A DNA stretch of 30,022 nt from a virus: positions 1-30,022 of IMG/VR virus record IMGVR_UViG_3300017773_000087, one strand, 5' to 3'. Positions within the stretch are counted from its first letter, which is position 1. Every line of letters begins with the position of its first letter. This document shows, piece by piece, positions 1 to 5,758 of the stretch. Made by a program: the position numbers and the translations under genes. The notes under the pieces were generated by a model. It was not told the origin of the DNA. It was given only the letters and a program-made list of their open reading frames with translations, and ran no database searches.

Positions 1-665
1 ATTTCCGCAATCTCCTGAGCATCAAGGGGTTCGCCATCGTCACCTTCAGCGTCGATCACAACTCCGGTGCCGGTATCGTCGGCGAAAGGATCACCGCCGC
101 CTTGCGGAGCATCGTCATCACCGCCGCCCGTGTCGCTGTCATCACCGTCACCTTGCGGGGTATCATCGTCACCGCCGCCCGGCTGGGGTGATGTGGGTTG
201 CTCCTGAGCAAACTCGTCGGCCAGAATCTCAGTTGAATATTCAGACCGGTCCCGCTTCAGATCACCGACAGCGCTCCAATCAAGAGCGCTAGCCGGTAGC
301 GACTTGCTATCCTTGCGGAGCAAGTCATTGATGATCACGTCACCGCAGATATTCCATAACTTGGGATCACGAGAACCCCGTCGCAGATGGTGGAAAAATA
401 TCTTGTGATAAACCTCGTGGGCAAGCACCGCTTGCACCTCGTGATCCGATAACGTCAGCGCGAAGTCGGGATTGATATAAAGACTCTTGCCGTCGGTTGC
501 CATGGTCGGCAGCGTGTCCGTCCAGACGGTTGGCATTTGGATCAGCATTGCAGCGGTGAACGGGTCCGTCATCTGCAATTTGATCTTGGCGCGGGTGACG
601 TGCCGCACCGCCTCAGCAGACGGTTCGACAGCCCCATCATTTAATTGCGATACAAGTGAACTCAT
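1..665 (-). CDS. Zinc-metallopeptidase / VWA-like phage protein, third gene of the MoxR operon (3' end cut off)
   Basis: This open frame has no stop before the window edge, so only the first 221 residues are visible. The start is the ATG at 665-663, preceded by a GGAGG ribosome binding site, 3 bp after the stop of the upstream gene. Residues 83-87 read HEVYH, an HExxH zinc-peptidase signature, followed by a second helix containing NICGDVIIND. Residues 160-215 form a Gly/Asp/Gln-rich acidic linker. This layout (N-terminal HExxH helix, acidic linker, expected C-terminal VWA-like domain) is that of the putative metallopeptidase/VWA family (DUF2201-like, CobT-like) often encoded beside MoxR-type ATPases. 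By analogy the ATPase may remodel or load a target with this protein as adaptor. The C-terminal MIDAS motif lies outside the window, so the VWA assignment is inferred. Peptidase activity is unproven in this family. Confidence 0.75.
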   Translation of the reverse strand, partial: MSSLVSQLNDGAVEPSAEAVRHVTRAKIKLQMTDPFTAAMLIQMPTVWTDTLPTMATDGKSLYINPDFALTLSDHEVQAVLAHEVYHKIFFHHLRRGSRDPKLWNICGDVIINDLLRKDSKSLPASALDWSAVGDLKRDRSEYSTEILADEFAQEQPTSPQPGGGDDDTPQGDGDDSDTGGGDDDAPQGGGDPFADDTGTGVVIDAEGDDGEPLDAQEIAE

Positions 666-668
666 TTT

Positions 669-1577
669 TCAACCTCCAAAAAAACCAGCAAGGCGATCAG
701 TGATTTCCGACGCCTCAGATTGCACAACCTTGACCACCTCAGCATTCGAAGGGTCTTTGAACTCAGTCACATCGTGACGGAGCAATTCACTGCCCTTGAT
801 ATCATCGACAAGGGCAGCAAGGTCAGGATCACCGGCGACATTCAACGCCGGTAAGATGTTCACGAGGTCGCCCAGGTTGGTGATCATCGTGTCGTAAAGG
901 CGGCGATTAGCCTCCGTCTTTTTCTTGCCACCCGCCTTGCGAACCTCAACAGACTCGTACCCGTCGAGGCACGTAGCGATATGCGAGACCGCCTTGTGCA
1001 GTCTCTCGAACGTGTGACGGGTAGCACTCCGCAGCAAGTCGGCGTTGTCGTCGTCGATCTCCGCACGTATCTGCGCGGCCTTATCGTCAACGATCTTGGC
1101 ATAGAAGTTCGCGCCAGTTGGCACGTCCCGCGCCCGCCATTTGAATTCATACATGGATTCAAGATCGGCGTAGCGTAGGTAATCGTCTTCGCGGAACATG
1201 CCGTTCAGTTGCTTGCGGCGCTGTTCGATTAGCTGGGGGAGCTTCCCGGCCAAGTCGGAAACGGCGGTATTAAACCGGCGCTTGTGATCATCCATGGTGG
1301 TCATGTATTGATCGAAAAGCTCAACGGGTAACAGGCGATAGGTGCCATCCCATGGAAGGGTCAACCGCTCGTGGTCACCACGTGCCGCACGTGCCGCACG
1401 CTGCGGCCCATCCACCATGCGCGGATCAAGTAGGTGCTTGTCATACTTGCCAGCGTTGTGCGAAGCGGCATGCTCCGCATTAACCTTGTCGGTAACGTCC
1501 CGATCTTTGCGCGTGAACCCGGCACAATTGATCTGCAATGTGATAAGCATCGCGTTTTCTTGGATAATGTTTTCCAT
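669..1577 (-). CDS. Hypothetical middle gene of the MoxR/VWA operon (possibly DUF3150-like)
   Basis: The protein has 302 residues if it starts at the ATG at 1577-1575. An in-frame TTG at 1595 would add six residues, but the purine-rich GGAGAGG lies between the two, so the ATG fits better. That ribosome binding site overlaps the TGA of the ATPase gene, indicating translational coupling. The sequence is mostly charged and predicted helical, with basic stretches and no membrane segment or signal peptide. Visible landmarks are KYDKHLLDPRMV near residue 50 and LPWDGTYRLLPVELFDQY near 80. A protein of this size often sits between CobS/MoxR-like ATPases and CobT-like VWA proteins in phages and plasmids and is classed as DUF3150. 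I suspect this family from context and the N-terminal pattern, but cannot confirm it. Its role is unknown; it may be a substrate adaptor of the ATPase. Confidence 0.75.
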   Translation of the reverse strand: MENIIQENAMLITLQINCAGFTRKDRDVTDKVNAEHAASHNAGKYDKHLLDPRMVDGPQRAARAARGDHERLTLPWDGTYRLLPVELFDQYMTTMDDHKRRFNTAVSDLAGKLPQLIEQRRKQLNGMFREDDYLRYADLESMYEFKWRARDVPTGANFYAKIVDDKAAQIRAEIDDDNADLLRSATRHTFERLHKAVSHIATCLDGYESVEVRKAGGKKKTEANRRLYDTMITNLGDLVNILPALNVAGDPDLAALVDDIKGSELLRHDVTEFKDPSNAEVVKVVQSEASEITDRLAGFFGG

Positions 1578-1580
1578 GTT
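1563..1580 (-). repeat. 18-bp identical start-region repeat, copy 2
   Basis: On the minus strand this reads AACATGGAAAACATTATC and covers the start codon of the middle operon gene (MENII). The same 18 bases occur at 2617-2634 over the ATPase start. Confidence 0.85.
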
Positions 1581-1581
1581 C

Positions 1582-2631
1582 TCAGCCCTCTCCAATCAGG
1601 TTGGATGTTTCAATCAGGATATCGGTGAATCCTGCGGTTGATATTTTCTTGCCAGGATCACCAGCGGCCTCGTTCCGACGTAACAGCGCGGAAACAGCAA
1701 CCGAATGATACTCAGGCGGCAAGCGCTTGATGTAGGCGGCGCATGCTTTGGCGGTTTTGTTGGTGACGGAGGCAATCAAGCTCCCGATCATGGCGTAACG
1801 AACGTCGGCCTTTTCGGGAACCGGTGCCGCCTCAGGATTGGCGAACACCTCAGACGGTGCCACAAGGTCCCGCCAAATGCGCAGGAACCCGGTGAACTTC
1901 GCTTGTTCTCCGACGCCAATGGCACCGGCAATCATTGGCATTTCGATTGCTTTGGGAACCTCCGCCTTGATCACGTCGGAGACTGCGACCCATGTACGAG
2001 GGCATGGGAACGGCGTACCGTCGGCGGCGTGGCGGTGCAGCGCGTCGGGAAACTGGGTCAGATACGTGGTGACCTCAGGCGCTACGTCGATCTTAGCGAA
2101 GTGTGCCAGCGTCGGATCAAGCTCCGCCTCAACAGTGACAATGTTGAACCGGGAAACCAAATGCTCAGGTATCGACTTAACCGCCGCCTTGTCTGCTTTT
2201 CGGTTGCCGTTAGCTATTATTAGGCAATTTTCAGGGAGGCGGTACCCGGCAACGCGCCTATCCCATATGACCTGAGCGCTAGCCTTTTGAACGTCGATAT
2301 CACATTGGGGGAATTCCTCAAATATGATCAGCGACTTGGAACCGGCCTTGCTAGCGTCGATCACGTTGCGGCCCCAAACGGGTAGCAATTGATCCATGGC
2401 GTCACCGACTTGGGTGACCCAGCCAGTGACCTCAGACGGTTGATAGTTGGAAAGGTTCACAACCTCAACATGCCAGCCCTCCTCACGTGCGACTTGAACC
2501 GGCGCTTGCGACTTGCCGACACCAACGGGACCCAAGATCAAGAGCGGGAAACCGTCAACGCGCTCAGATTGAATCGCCATAGCGGAGCGAATGTAGGCCG
2601 GTAGGTTTGAAATGCTGATAATGTTTTCCAT
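1582..2631 (-). CDS. MoxR/CobS-type AAA+ ATPase
   Basis: The start is the ATG at 2631-2629, with the Shine-Dalgarno GAGGA at 2640-2636, giving 349 residues. Longer versions would run back through the hammerhead ribozyme and are unlikely. Residues 34-41 (GPVGVGKS) are a Walker A motif. LIIFEE at 101-106 is the Walker B motif. ANGNR near 140 fits sensor 1, and EHLVSRF near 156-162 fits the arginine-finger region. The family (MoxR, CobS) comprises hexameric ATPases that act with VWA-domain partners in metal insertion or complex maturation. The two downstream genes match that partnership. It is the first gene of a minus-strand operon diverging from the structural genes. What the phage uses it for is not known; maturation of a virion or host protein complex is a guess. 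Confidence 0.9.
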   Translation of the reverse strand: MENIISISNLPAYIRSAMAIQSERVDGFPLLILGPVGVGKSQAPVQVAREEGWHVEVVNLSNYQPSEVTGWVTQVGDAMDQLLPVWGRNVIDASKAGSKSLIIFEEFPQCDIDVQKASAQVIWDRRVAGYRLPENCLIIANGNRKADKAAVKSIPEHLVSRFNIVTVEAELDPTLAHFAKIDVAPEVTTYLTQFPDALHRHAADGTPFPCPRTWVAVSDVIKAEVPKAIEMPMIAGAIGVGEQAKFTGFLRIWRDLVAPSEVFANPEAAPVPEKADVRYAMIGSLIASVTNKTAKACAAYIKRLPPEYHSVAVSALLRRNEAAGDPGKKISTAGFTDILIETSNLIGEG

Positions 2632-2634
2632 GTT
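2617..2634 (-). repeat. 18-bp identical start-region repeat, copy 1
   Basis: This is an exact copy of the element at 1563-1580, in the same register relative to the ATG, so both proteins begin MENII. The two proteins are otherwise unrelated. The repeat may therefore be a shared translation-control site rather than a remnant of gene duplication. Confidence 0.85.
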
Positions 2635-2640
2635 ATCCTC

Positions 2641-2700
2641 ATAAGCGTTTCGGCGGTGCTGCCGCCTCATCAGTGCCCTAGCAACAAGGGCAGACACTAA
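2641..2700 (-). ncRNA. Type III hammerhead self-cleaving ribozyme in the 5' UTR of the MoxR operon
   Basis: Read on the minus strand, all conserved hammerhead parts occur in the correct order. The stem III 3' strand UUAGUG (2700-2695) is followed by UC (2694-2693), so G2695-U-C forms the canonical GUC cleavage triplet, with cleavage expected between 2693 and 2692. Stem I is UGCCCU (2692-2687), a 7-nt loop UGUUGCU, then AGGGCA (2679-2674). The core CUGAUGA is at 2673-2667. Stem II is GGCGG (2666-2662), loop CAGCA, CCGCC (2656-2652). The core GAAA is at 2651-2648. The stem III 5' strand CGCUUA is at 2647-2642. Stem III pairs C-G, G-U, C-G, U-A, then a U-U mismatch and A-U. Loop II AGCA can pair with loop I UGCU, the kind of loop-loop contact natural hammerheads use. 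The ribozyme ends beside the Shine-Dalgarno at 2640-2636, so cleavage would give an ATPase mRNA with a 61-nt leader and a 5'-hydroxyl end. Confidence 0.93.
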
Positions 2701-3387
2701 TTCAAATGTGGCCGGATATTCTTTCCCTCCGTAGGGGCACGAGACTAACTCTCTTTAGAGCTTGTCCCTACTTTGTGCAGACTACCGGGCTTTCAGAGCT
2801 ACTTCGTAGCTTTGGGCGTTACCGCCTCTTGTCGTTACCGGATCAGAGCCATCGTTCACAAAGCATCGCTAGGCTTGCTAGGCCTGAATTTCACAAGTAG
2901 CTGGAACCTCCTGTTAAAAATTTGCGACTCCGTGGCCGCAGTTGGTTTAGATCATACTCTGATCTGCATAGCAACCCCTTTATTCAGGAATAGTCCACAT
3001 TATTTAGGGTCACCATTCCCAGCCTTCTAGCCGGTCACTTGATAGGTGACGTATGGCAGCGGGAAACCTTACAGCATGATCTATTCTGCTGAGTCTTTAT
3101 ATATAGGGTCTATACAAGGGGTATCTGAGGGGTACGACAAGGCCTAGCCTAGCCCTTGGCATGCTCTAAGAAGAATGTTCTTGACTTTGGAAAAGTGTAA
3201 CAAGATCAAGCACTTAGGTACCCACAAAAGAAGTGTGGTCTTATTTAGGCTGTAAGCCCTTGATATTAAAGGCGGAATCCTAATAGGCCCAAGTCGGAGG
3301 TCTCTGGTGGGGTAGGTGCTGAGAACCTCTAATCATGCTCTATGGGGCTTAAAATGGACGACAGGCCGTCAAGCACAAAAGCGCCAT
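2701..3387. other. Non-coding, hairpin-rich region between divergent transcription units
   Basis: No credible gene is present; the short open frames lack ribosome binding sites and recognisable sequence. On the minus strand, as the upstream leader of the ribozyme transcript, several hairpins can be read. GTAGGG pairs with CCCTAC (2774-2769 and 2735-2730) around an inner AGCTCT/AGAGTT stem. AGCTAC-GAA-GTAGCT lies at 2812-2798. GGCG-GTAA-CGCC lies at 2826-2815. TGCGGC/GTCGCA (2940-2923) is followed by AAATTTTT. AGATCA-N5-TGATCT lies at 2965-2949. CCGGCT-AGAA-GGCTGG lies near 3033-3018 and pairs better on the minus strand, because its G-U pairs become mismatches on the plus strand. GTCAC-N7-GTGAC lies near 3050-3034. 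I found no tRNA-like fold and no convincing sigma-70 promoter. Confidence 0.55.
2817..2840 (+). repeat. Two direct repeats CGTTACCG, 16 bp apart
   Basis: CGTTACCG occurs at 2817-2824 and 2833-2840 with identical orientation and a 16-bp period. It could be a pair of protein-binding sites, such as iterons or operators, or parts of the structured leader. Two copies of an 8-mer are weak evidence alone. Confidence 0.4.
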
Positions 3388-3410
3388 TGTGGATAACTTT
3401 CTGTGGATAA
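3388..3410 (-). promoter_or_regulatory. Two tandem perfect DnaA boxes
   Basis: TGTGGATAA occurs at 3388-3396 and again at 3402-3410. Its reverse complement, TTATCCACA, is the consensus bacterial DnaA box. The repeated unit extends to TGTGGATAACTTT with a 14-bp period. The pair sits inside a short inverted repeat, CAAAAG near 3376 and CTTTTG near 3411. Tandem strict DnaA boxes in the divergent non-coding region point to a replication origin using host DnaA, or to DnaA-linked control of the flanking operons. No replication genes lie in the window to decide between these. Confidence 0.75.
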
Positions 3411-3428
3411 CTTTTGCACGCCAGAATA

Positions 3429-3457
3429 TTGACGGGGACCGCTCCGCAGCAGATAGC
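3429..3457 (+). promoter_or_regulatory. Possible sigma-70 promoter for the terminase small subunit
   Basis: TTGACG at 3429-3434 is followed, after 17 bp, by GATAGC at 3452-3457. The -35 is good (5/6) and the -10 poor (3/6). Position and orientation suit transcription of the packaging module, but this is only a candidate. Confidence 0.3.
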
Positions 3458-3539
3458 TCGCCGGTTTAGCGAAAACCCTTTTCGCCATTTGGCGCTCCAT
3501 GCTATAGGGGAGCGGTACACAATAGAGGGGTCTAAGCGC

Positions 3540-4064
3540 ATGACTGAAAAGAAACCATATCTCACGTTAGTGGACGGATCATTGGTACAACAACGGGACG
3601 TGAAGCTAACCGCCAAGCAGGCGGGTTTCATCAGGTCCGTTATGGGAACCGACGACAACGGGAAACCGAACACGCTATCTCAAGCGTACCGGGACAACTA
3701 TGATTGCTCGAACATGACGGACAAGACGGTTCACGAGAAGGCGAGCAAGCTAGCTGCGCAGGACAAGATTGCGGCAAGGCTAAGGGCCTTAGAGCAGCAA
3801 AAGGATGACACTGCGCTGCGCTCCGCGCACTCTCGATTGGAATTCATTCTTGAGCGCCTTGAAGTAGAGGCGCTAGGCCAAGGTGACGATAGCAACAGCG
3901 CTAGCCGGGTACGTGCCCTTGAGCTAATTGGCAAACTGGCGCACGGCGGCGGCTCTCTGTTTCAGGAGCGCATTGCGACTGAAGATGCACGCGACAGCGG
4001 CGCGATACGTGAGGAACTTGAGCAGCGTTTGTCCCGCCTACTGGCAGGGAACAGCGCGGAATAA
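3540..4064 (+). CDS. terS: Terminase small subunit (putative)
   Basis: The protein has 174 residues from the ATG at 3540, preceded by GAGGGG about 12 bp upstream. A longer frame using a TTG at 3414 would cover the DnaA boxes and lacks a ribosome binding site. The N-terminal part (LTAKQAGFIRSVMG near residues 23-36, then SQAYRDNYDC and EKASKLAAQDKIAARL near 67-82) has the helix-turn-helix-like pattern of small terminases: a growth motif, AYR..Y, then renaming of K-rich helices. The rest is helical and charged, as expected for the oligomerisation part. The family binds the pac or cos site and hands DNA to the large subunit, which here lies 2.6 kb downstream with small genes between. The family call rests on pattern and position. 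Confidence 0.7.
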   Translation: MTEKKPYLTLVDGSLVQQRDVKLTAKQAGFIRSVMGTDDNGKPNTLSQAYRDNYDCSNMTDKTVHEKASKLAAQDKIAARLRALEQQKDDTALRSAHSRLEFILERLEVEALGQGDDSNSASRVRALELIGKLAHGGGSLFQERIATEDARDSGAIREELEQRLSRLLAGNSAE

Positions 4065-4373
4065 CCCCCTACCCCTCCCCTTGTGCCGTGCCGCTCCCCA
4101 CCTACCCGGCACTATCAGCCTGCGTTACGGAGTGCATGGCGCGACTGATCTACCTGATCAGCCCGGCGCTGCCCCTAGCCTGCCCGGACCCTGGACCCCG
4201 GCCCCTTGATCGGGACCGCTCCCGGCTAGGGGTACCCACCCCGAGCCCCCCTTGAGCCGAGCAAGCTACCCCACCACCACCACAGGCTAATCCCCACGAA
4301 CAATTCCCCCCCTTTGATACTTTCGTTCTTCTTAGGCCCCCCCTTTTATTCTTCTTCAGGACTCCTTTAAGAG
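4065..4373. other. C-rich non-coding stretch
   Basis: About 310 bp without a supported gene. The plus strand is strongly biased to C and pyrimidines, with runs of five to seven C, for example near 4065, 4307 and 4337. The minus strand therefore has G-tracts. Hairpins present are GTGCCG/CGGCAC (4088-4093 with 4107-4112), CTGATC-N5-GATCAG (4145-4161) and CGGGA-CCGC-TCCCG (about 4210-4223). None has a following T-run, so none is a clear intrinsic terminator. Location next to the terminase small subunit makes a packaging site possible but unproven. Confidence 0.5.
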
Positions 4374-4402
4374 TTGACCCCCTACCCCCTTTTTTGTACA
4401 AT
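4374..4402 (+). promoter_or_regulatory. Strong sigma-70-type promoter
   Basis: TTGACC at 4374-4379 and TACAAT at 4397-4402 are separated by exactly 17 bp (5/6 matches each). Transcription would begin a few bases before the ribosome binding site GGAGG (4411-4415), giving a very short leader for the gene at 4421. Confidence 0.75.
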
Positions 4403-4420
4403 GGTTCCATGGAGGTTGAT

Positions 4421-4849
4421 ATGAAAAAAATATTTATACTGGTACCGGTACTACTCTCTACGTTAGTACCTACTATTGTATTATCTAAAGAATGTACCCG
4501 TACTAACTCTAGTACAGATACTAAATTAGAACTTGTACCTAAGTTAGTACCTATGGTACCTAAGGTACCTAGCAGGCCGCTGGAGAAGAAAGAACTTGTT
4601 AAAGGTAAGCGGTATCTTTCCCTACATTGTGATGTGCCCAAGGATATACAGGAGCAGCTTCGGAAGAAGTACAAGATGGTTCCTGTGTGGTGGGGCGTGA
4701 ATGAGTATGAGAACACGTACCTTGTTCACCGTAACCCTGAGACAAATGGCTGGGCTATGTTCGCTGCGTTTAAGAGTGGCGCTATATGTTATGTAGGTAC
4801 AGGCCCTACAGGTGCCCTTGTTGATGTGAAGAGTGGCGAGATCCATTGA
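4421..4849 (+). CDS. Exported small protein, moron-like
   Basis: The protein has 142 residues from the ATG at 4421, preceded by GGAGG with 5-bp spacing. The N-terminus is a signal peptide: MKK, a hydrophobic core (IFILVPVLLSTLVPTIVL), then SKEC. A Cys lies just after the likely cleavage area, but no proper lipobox is seen. Residues up to about 52 contain repeated V-P units (LVP, LVP, MVP, KVP). The C-terminal part is a compact domain with VPVWWGVNEYENTY, GWAMFAAF and AICYVGTGPTG, probably secreted or periplasmic. The gene has its own promoter and its first 180 bp are AT-rich between GC-rich neighbours. These are typical signs of a moron, an accessory gene expressed independently of the lytic programme. 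I recognise no family; superinfection exclusion or envelope modification are possible roles. Confidence 0.75.
   Translation: MKKIFILVPVLLSTLVPTIVLSKECTRTNSSTDTKLELVPKLVPMVPKVPSRPLEKKELVKGKRYLSLHCDVPKDIQEQLRKKYKMVPVWWGVNEYENTYLVHRNPETNGWAMFAAFKSGAICYVGTGPTGALVDVKSGEIH
4466..4571 (+). repeat. Five dispersed GTACCTA microrepeats
   Basis: GTACCTA occurs at 4466, 4535, 4547, 4556 and 4565, inside the exported-protein gene. The last four lie within 37 bp at spacings of 12, 9 and 9. In frame they mostly encode Val-Pro, so protein-level selection for VP units and DNA slippage are both possible causes. Confidence 0.6.
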
Positions 4850-5124
4850 CGGATGATGTGGCGGCGCTCCTGACGGAGCGTGAGAAGACACACGGCGATG
4901 CAGCCAGCACGTTCTCTCTTGCGGGAGATTTGGTTACGGCGCTGTTGGCGCATCGTGAGGGGCCGATCAAACCGCACGAGTTTGCTATCGTAAATATCCT
5001 GCATAAGATTGCCCGGATATCCTGTGGCAGTTACCACGATGATCACTGGGATGACATTAAGGGCTATGCAGACCTGGGGAAGAAACTACACAAGGAGTTG
5101 ACAGAAACCTGTCAAGGGGGGTAG
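4846..5124 (+). CDS. DUF6378-like small phage protein
   Basis: The protein has 92 residues. The likely start is the TTG at 4846, which overlaps the upstream TGA (TTGA) and implies coupled translation. No strong ribosome binding site is visible, and a GTG at 4858 is an alternative. The N-terminal LLTEREKTHGD and the C-terminal ILHKIARISCGSYHDDHWDDIKGYADL match the pattern of the DUF6378 family found in many phages. His and Asp residues recur in the second motif (HKIAR, DDHWDD), reminiscent of all-alpha metal-binding nucleotide hydrolases, although no enzymatic role is established for the family as far as I know. It is soluble with no signal peptide. Confidence 0.7.
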   Translation: MTDDVAALLTEREKTHGDAASTFSLAGDLVTALLAHREGPIKPHEFAIVNILHKIARISCGSYHDDHWDDIKGYADLGKKLHKELTETCQGG

Positions 5125-5127
5125 AAG
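5098..5127 (+). promoter_or_regulatory. Palindromic operator candidate overlapping a -35 box
   Basis: TTGACAG-AAAC-CTGTCAA (5098-5115) is a perfect 7-bp inverted repeat with a 4-bp spacer. Its left arm contains the consensus -35 TTGACA. TAGAAG at 5122-5127, 18 bp on, is a possible -10 (4/6). The site lies at the end of the DUF6378-like gene, facing the methyltransferase gene. Confidence 0.45.
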
Positions 5128-5213
5128 TTGTATGTTCGCTGTATAGTGTGTGTTGATCATGGTGACGATACAAAACTTTGTGGTGAGCATGATTCTCTCG
5201 ACCTCCCCATATT

Positions 5214-5248
5214 AGGCCCCGTTGTTTCTCCCTGTTTCGACGGGGCCT
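5214..5248 (+). terminator. Strong hairpin upstream of the methyltransferase gene
   Basis: AGGCCCCGTTG (5214-5224) pairs with CGACGGGGCCT (5238-5248): 11 bp including one G-T, with a 13-nt loop. There is no T-run on either side, so it is not a standard intrinsic terminator. It ends 15 bp before the start at 5264 and close to the GGAG ribosome binding site, so it may instead act as an attenuator or mRNA-stability hairpin. Confidence 0.4.
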
Positions 5249-5263
5249 GATTATGGAGATCAG

Positions 5264-5758
5264 ATGAGAAAGATGCACGACAACTACCCGACGCCGATGA
5301 GTATCGTTAACGAACTCGTCAAGCGTTGGGCGAAAGAGGGTATGATATTTTGGGAACCGTGTTCTGGAGACGGCAGGATAGCCGAGGTGTTGAGAACCAA
5401 AGGGTGTCGGACAATGACAACCGATATCTCTATGGGTCAGAACTTCTTCGACTATCAAAGGGGCATCTGTCCCAACGTGATAACGAACCCGCCGTTCAAA
5501 GACATTCGGCCTTTTATTGATCATGCTTTCGCTATCGGTGTTCACAGTATGGCGCTCGTCTGTCCTGAAAGGCTTTGGGCTTGTAAAAAAGGGCGCGAGC
5601 AGTTTATGCGGCATAGGCCGACAAGGTTTGCGAATATGGATTGGCGTGAAGACTATTTGCAGAAAGGCGGCTCGCCGGATCGGGCGCTGGCTGTAGCGAT
5701 GTGGGACACGCCCCATTCAGAGACTTGCTCTTATGAAGTCTGGACAAGGACAGAGTAA
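5264..5758 (+). CDS. Small DNA methyltransferase (N6-adenine type, putative)
   Basis: The protein has 164 residues from the ATG at 5264, with GGAG upstream at 7-8 bp. Residues 31-37 (EPCSGDG) are the S-adenosylmethionine-binding motif I. TTDI at 52-55 is the acidic motif II region, and NPPF at 75-78 is the catalytic motif IV of amino-methyltransferases. The N-terminal DNYPTP is common in phage adenine methyltransferases of this short type. There is no room for a separate target-recognition domain and no restriction enzyme nearby, so this is an orphan enzyme. It probably modifies phage DNA to evade host restriction or to mark packaging. A non-DNA substrate cannot be excluded. The stop overlaps the next start (TAATG). 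Confidence 0.85.
   Translation: MRKMHDNYPTPMSIVNELVKRWAKEGMIFWEPCSGDGRIAEVLRTKGCRTMTTDISMGQNFFDYQRGICPNVITNPPFKDIRPFIDHAFAIGVHSMALVCPERLWACKKGREQFMRHRPTRFANMDWREDYLQKGGSPDRALAVAMWDTPHSETCSYEVWTRTE

Noticed and set aside
1705-2275. Plus-strand open frames opposite the ATPase gene
   Set aside because: They are mirror frames of a gene with clear AAA+ motifs, and lack ribosome binding sites and family-like sequence.
2881-2912. Minus-strand AGGAGG at about 2912-2907 followed by a 12-codon GTG frame, as a leader peptide
   Set aside because: Spacing to the GTG is about 12 bp and the peptide has no regulatory codon pattern, so the evidence is too weak.
3100-3120. TATAGGG-like sequences (here, near 3503 and at 14409) as T7-type RNA polymerase promoters
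   Set aside because: Only the short core matches, the -17 to -5 part of a T7-type promoter is not shared among the sites, and no phage RNA polymerase is in the window.
2700-3387. tRNA gene or attachment site in the non-coding region
   Set aside because: No T-arm GTTCRANNC with a matching acceptor stem was found, and no integrase gene is present.
4065-4080. G-quadruplex on the minus strand
   Set aside because: Only three G-tracts of at least four bases stand close together; a standard four-tract three-layer quadruplex is not available.
4150-4716. Minus-strand open frame of 188 codons opposite the C-rich region and the exported-protein gene
   Set aside because: No ribosome binding site, low-complexity Gly/Ser/Thr composition, and it runs antisense to a promoter and a better-supported gene.
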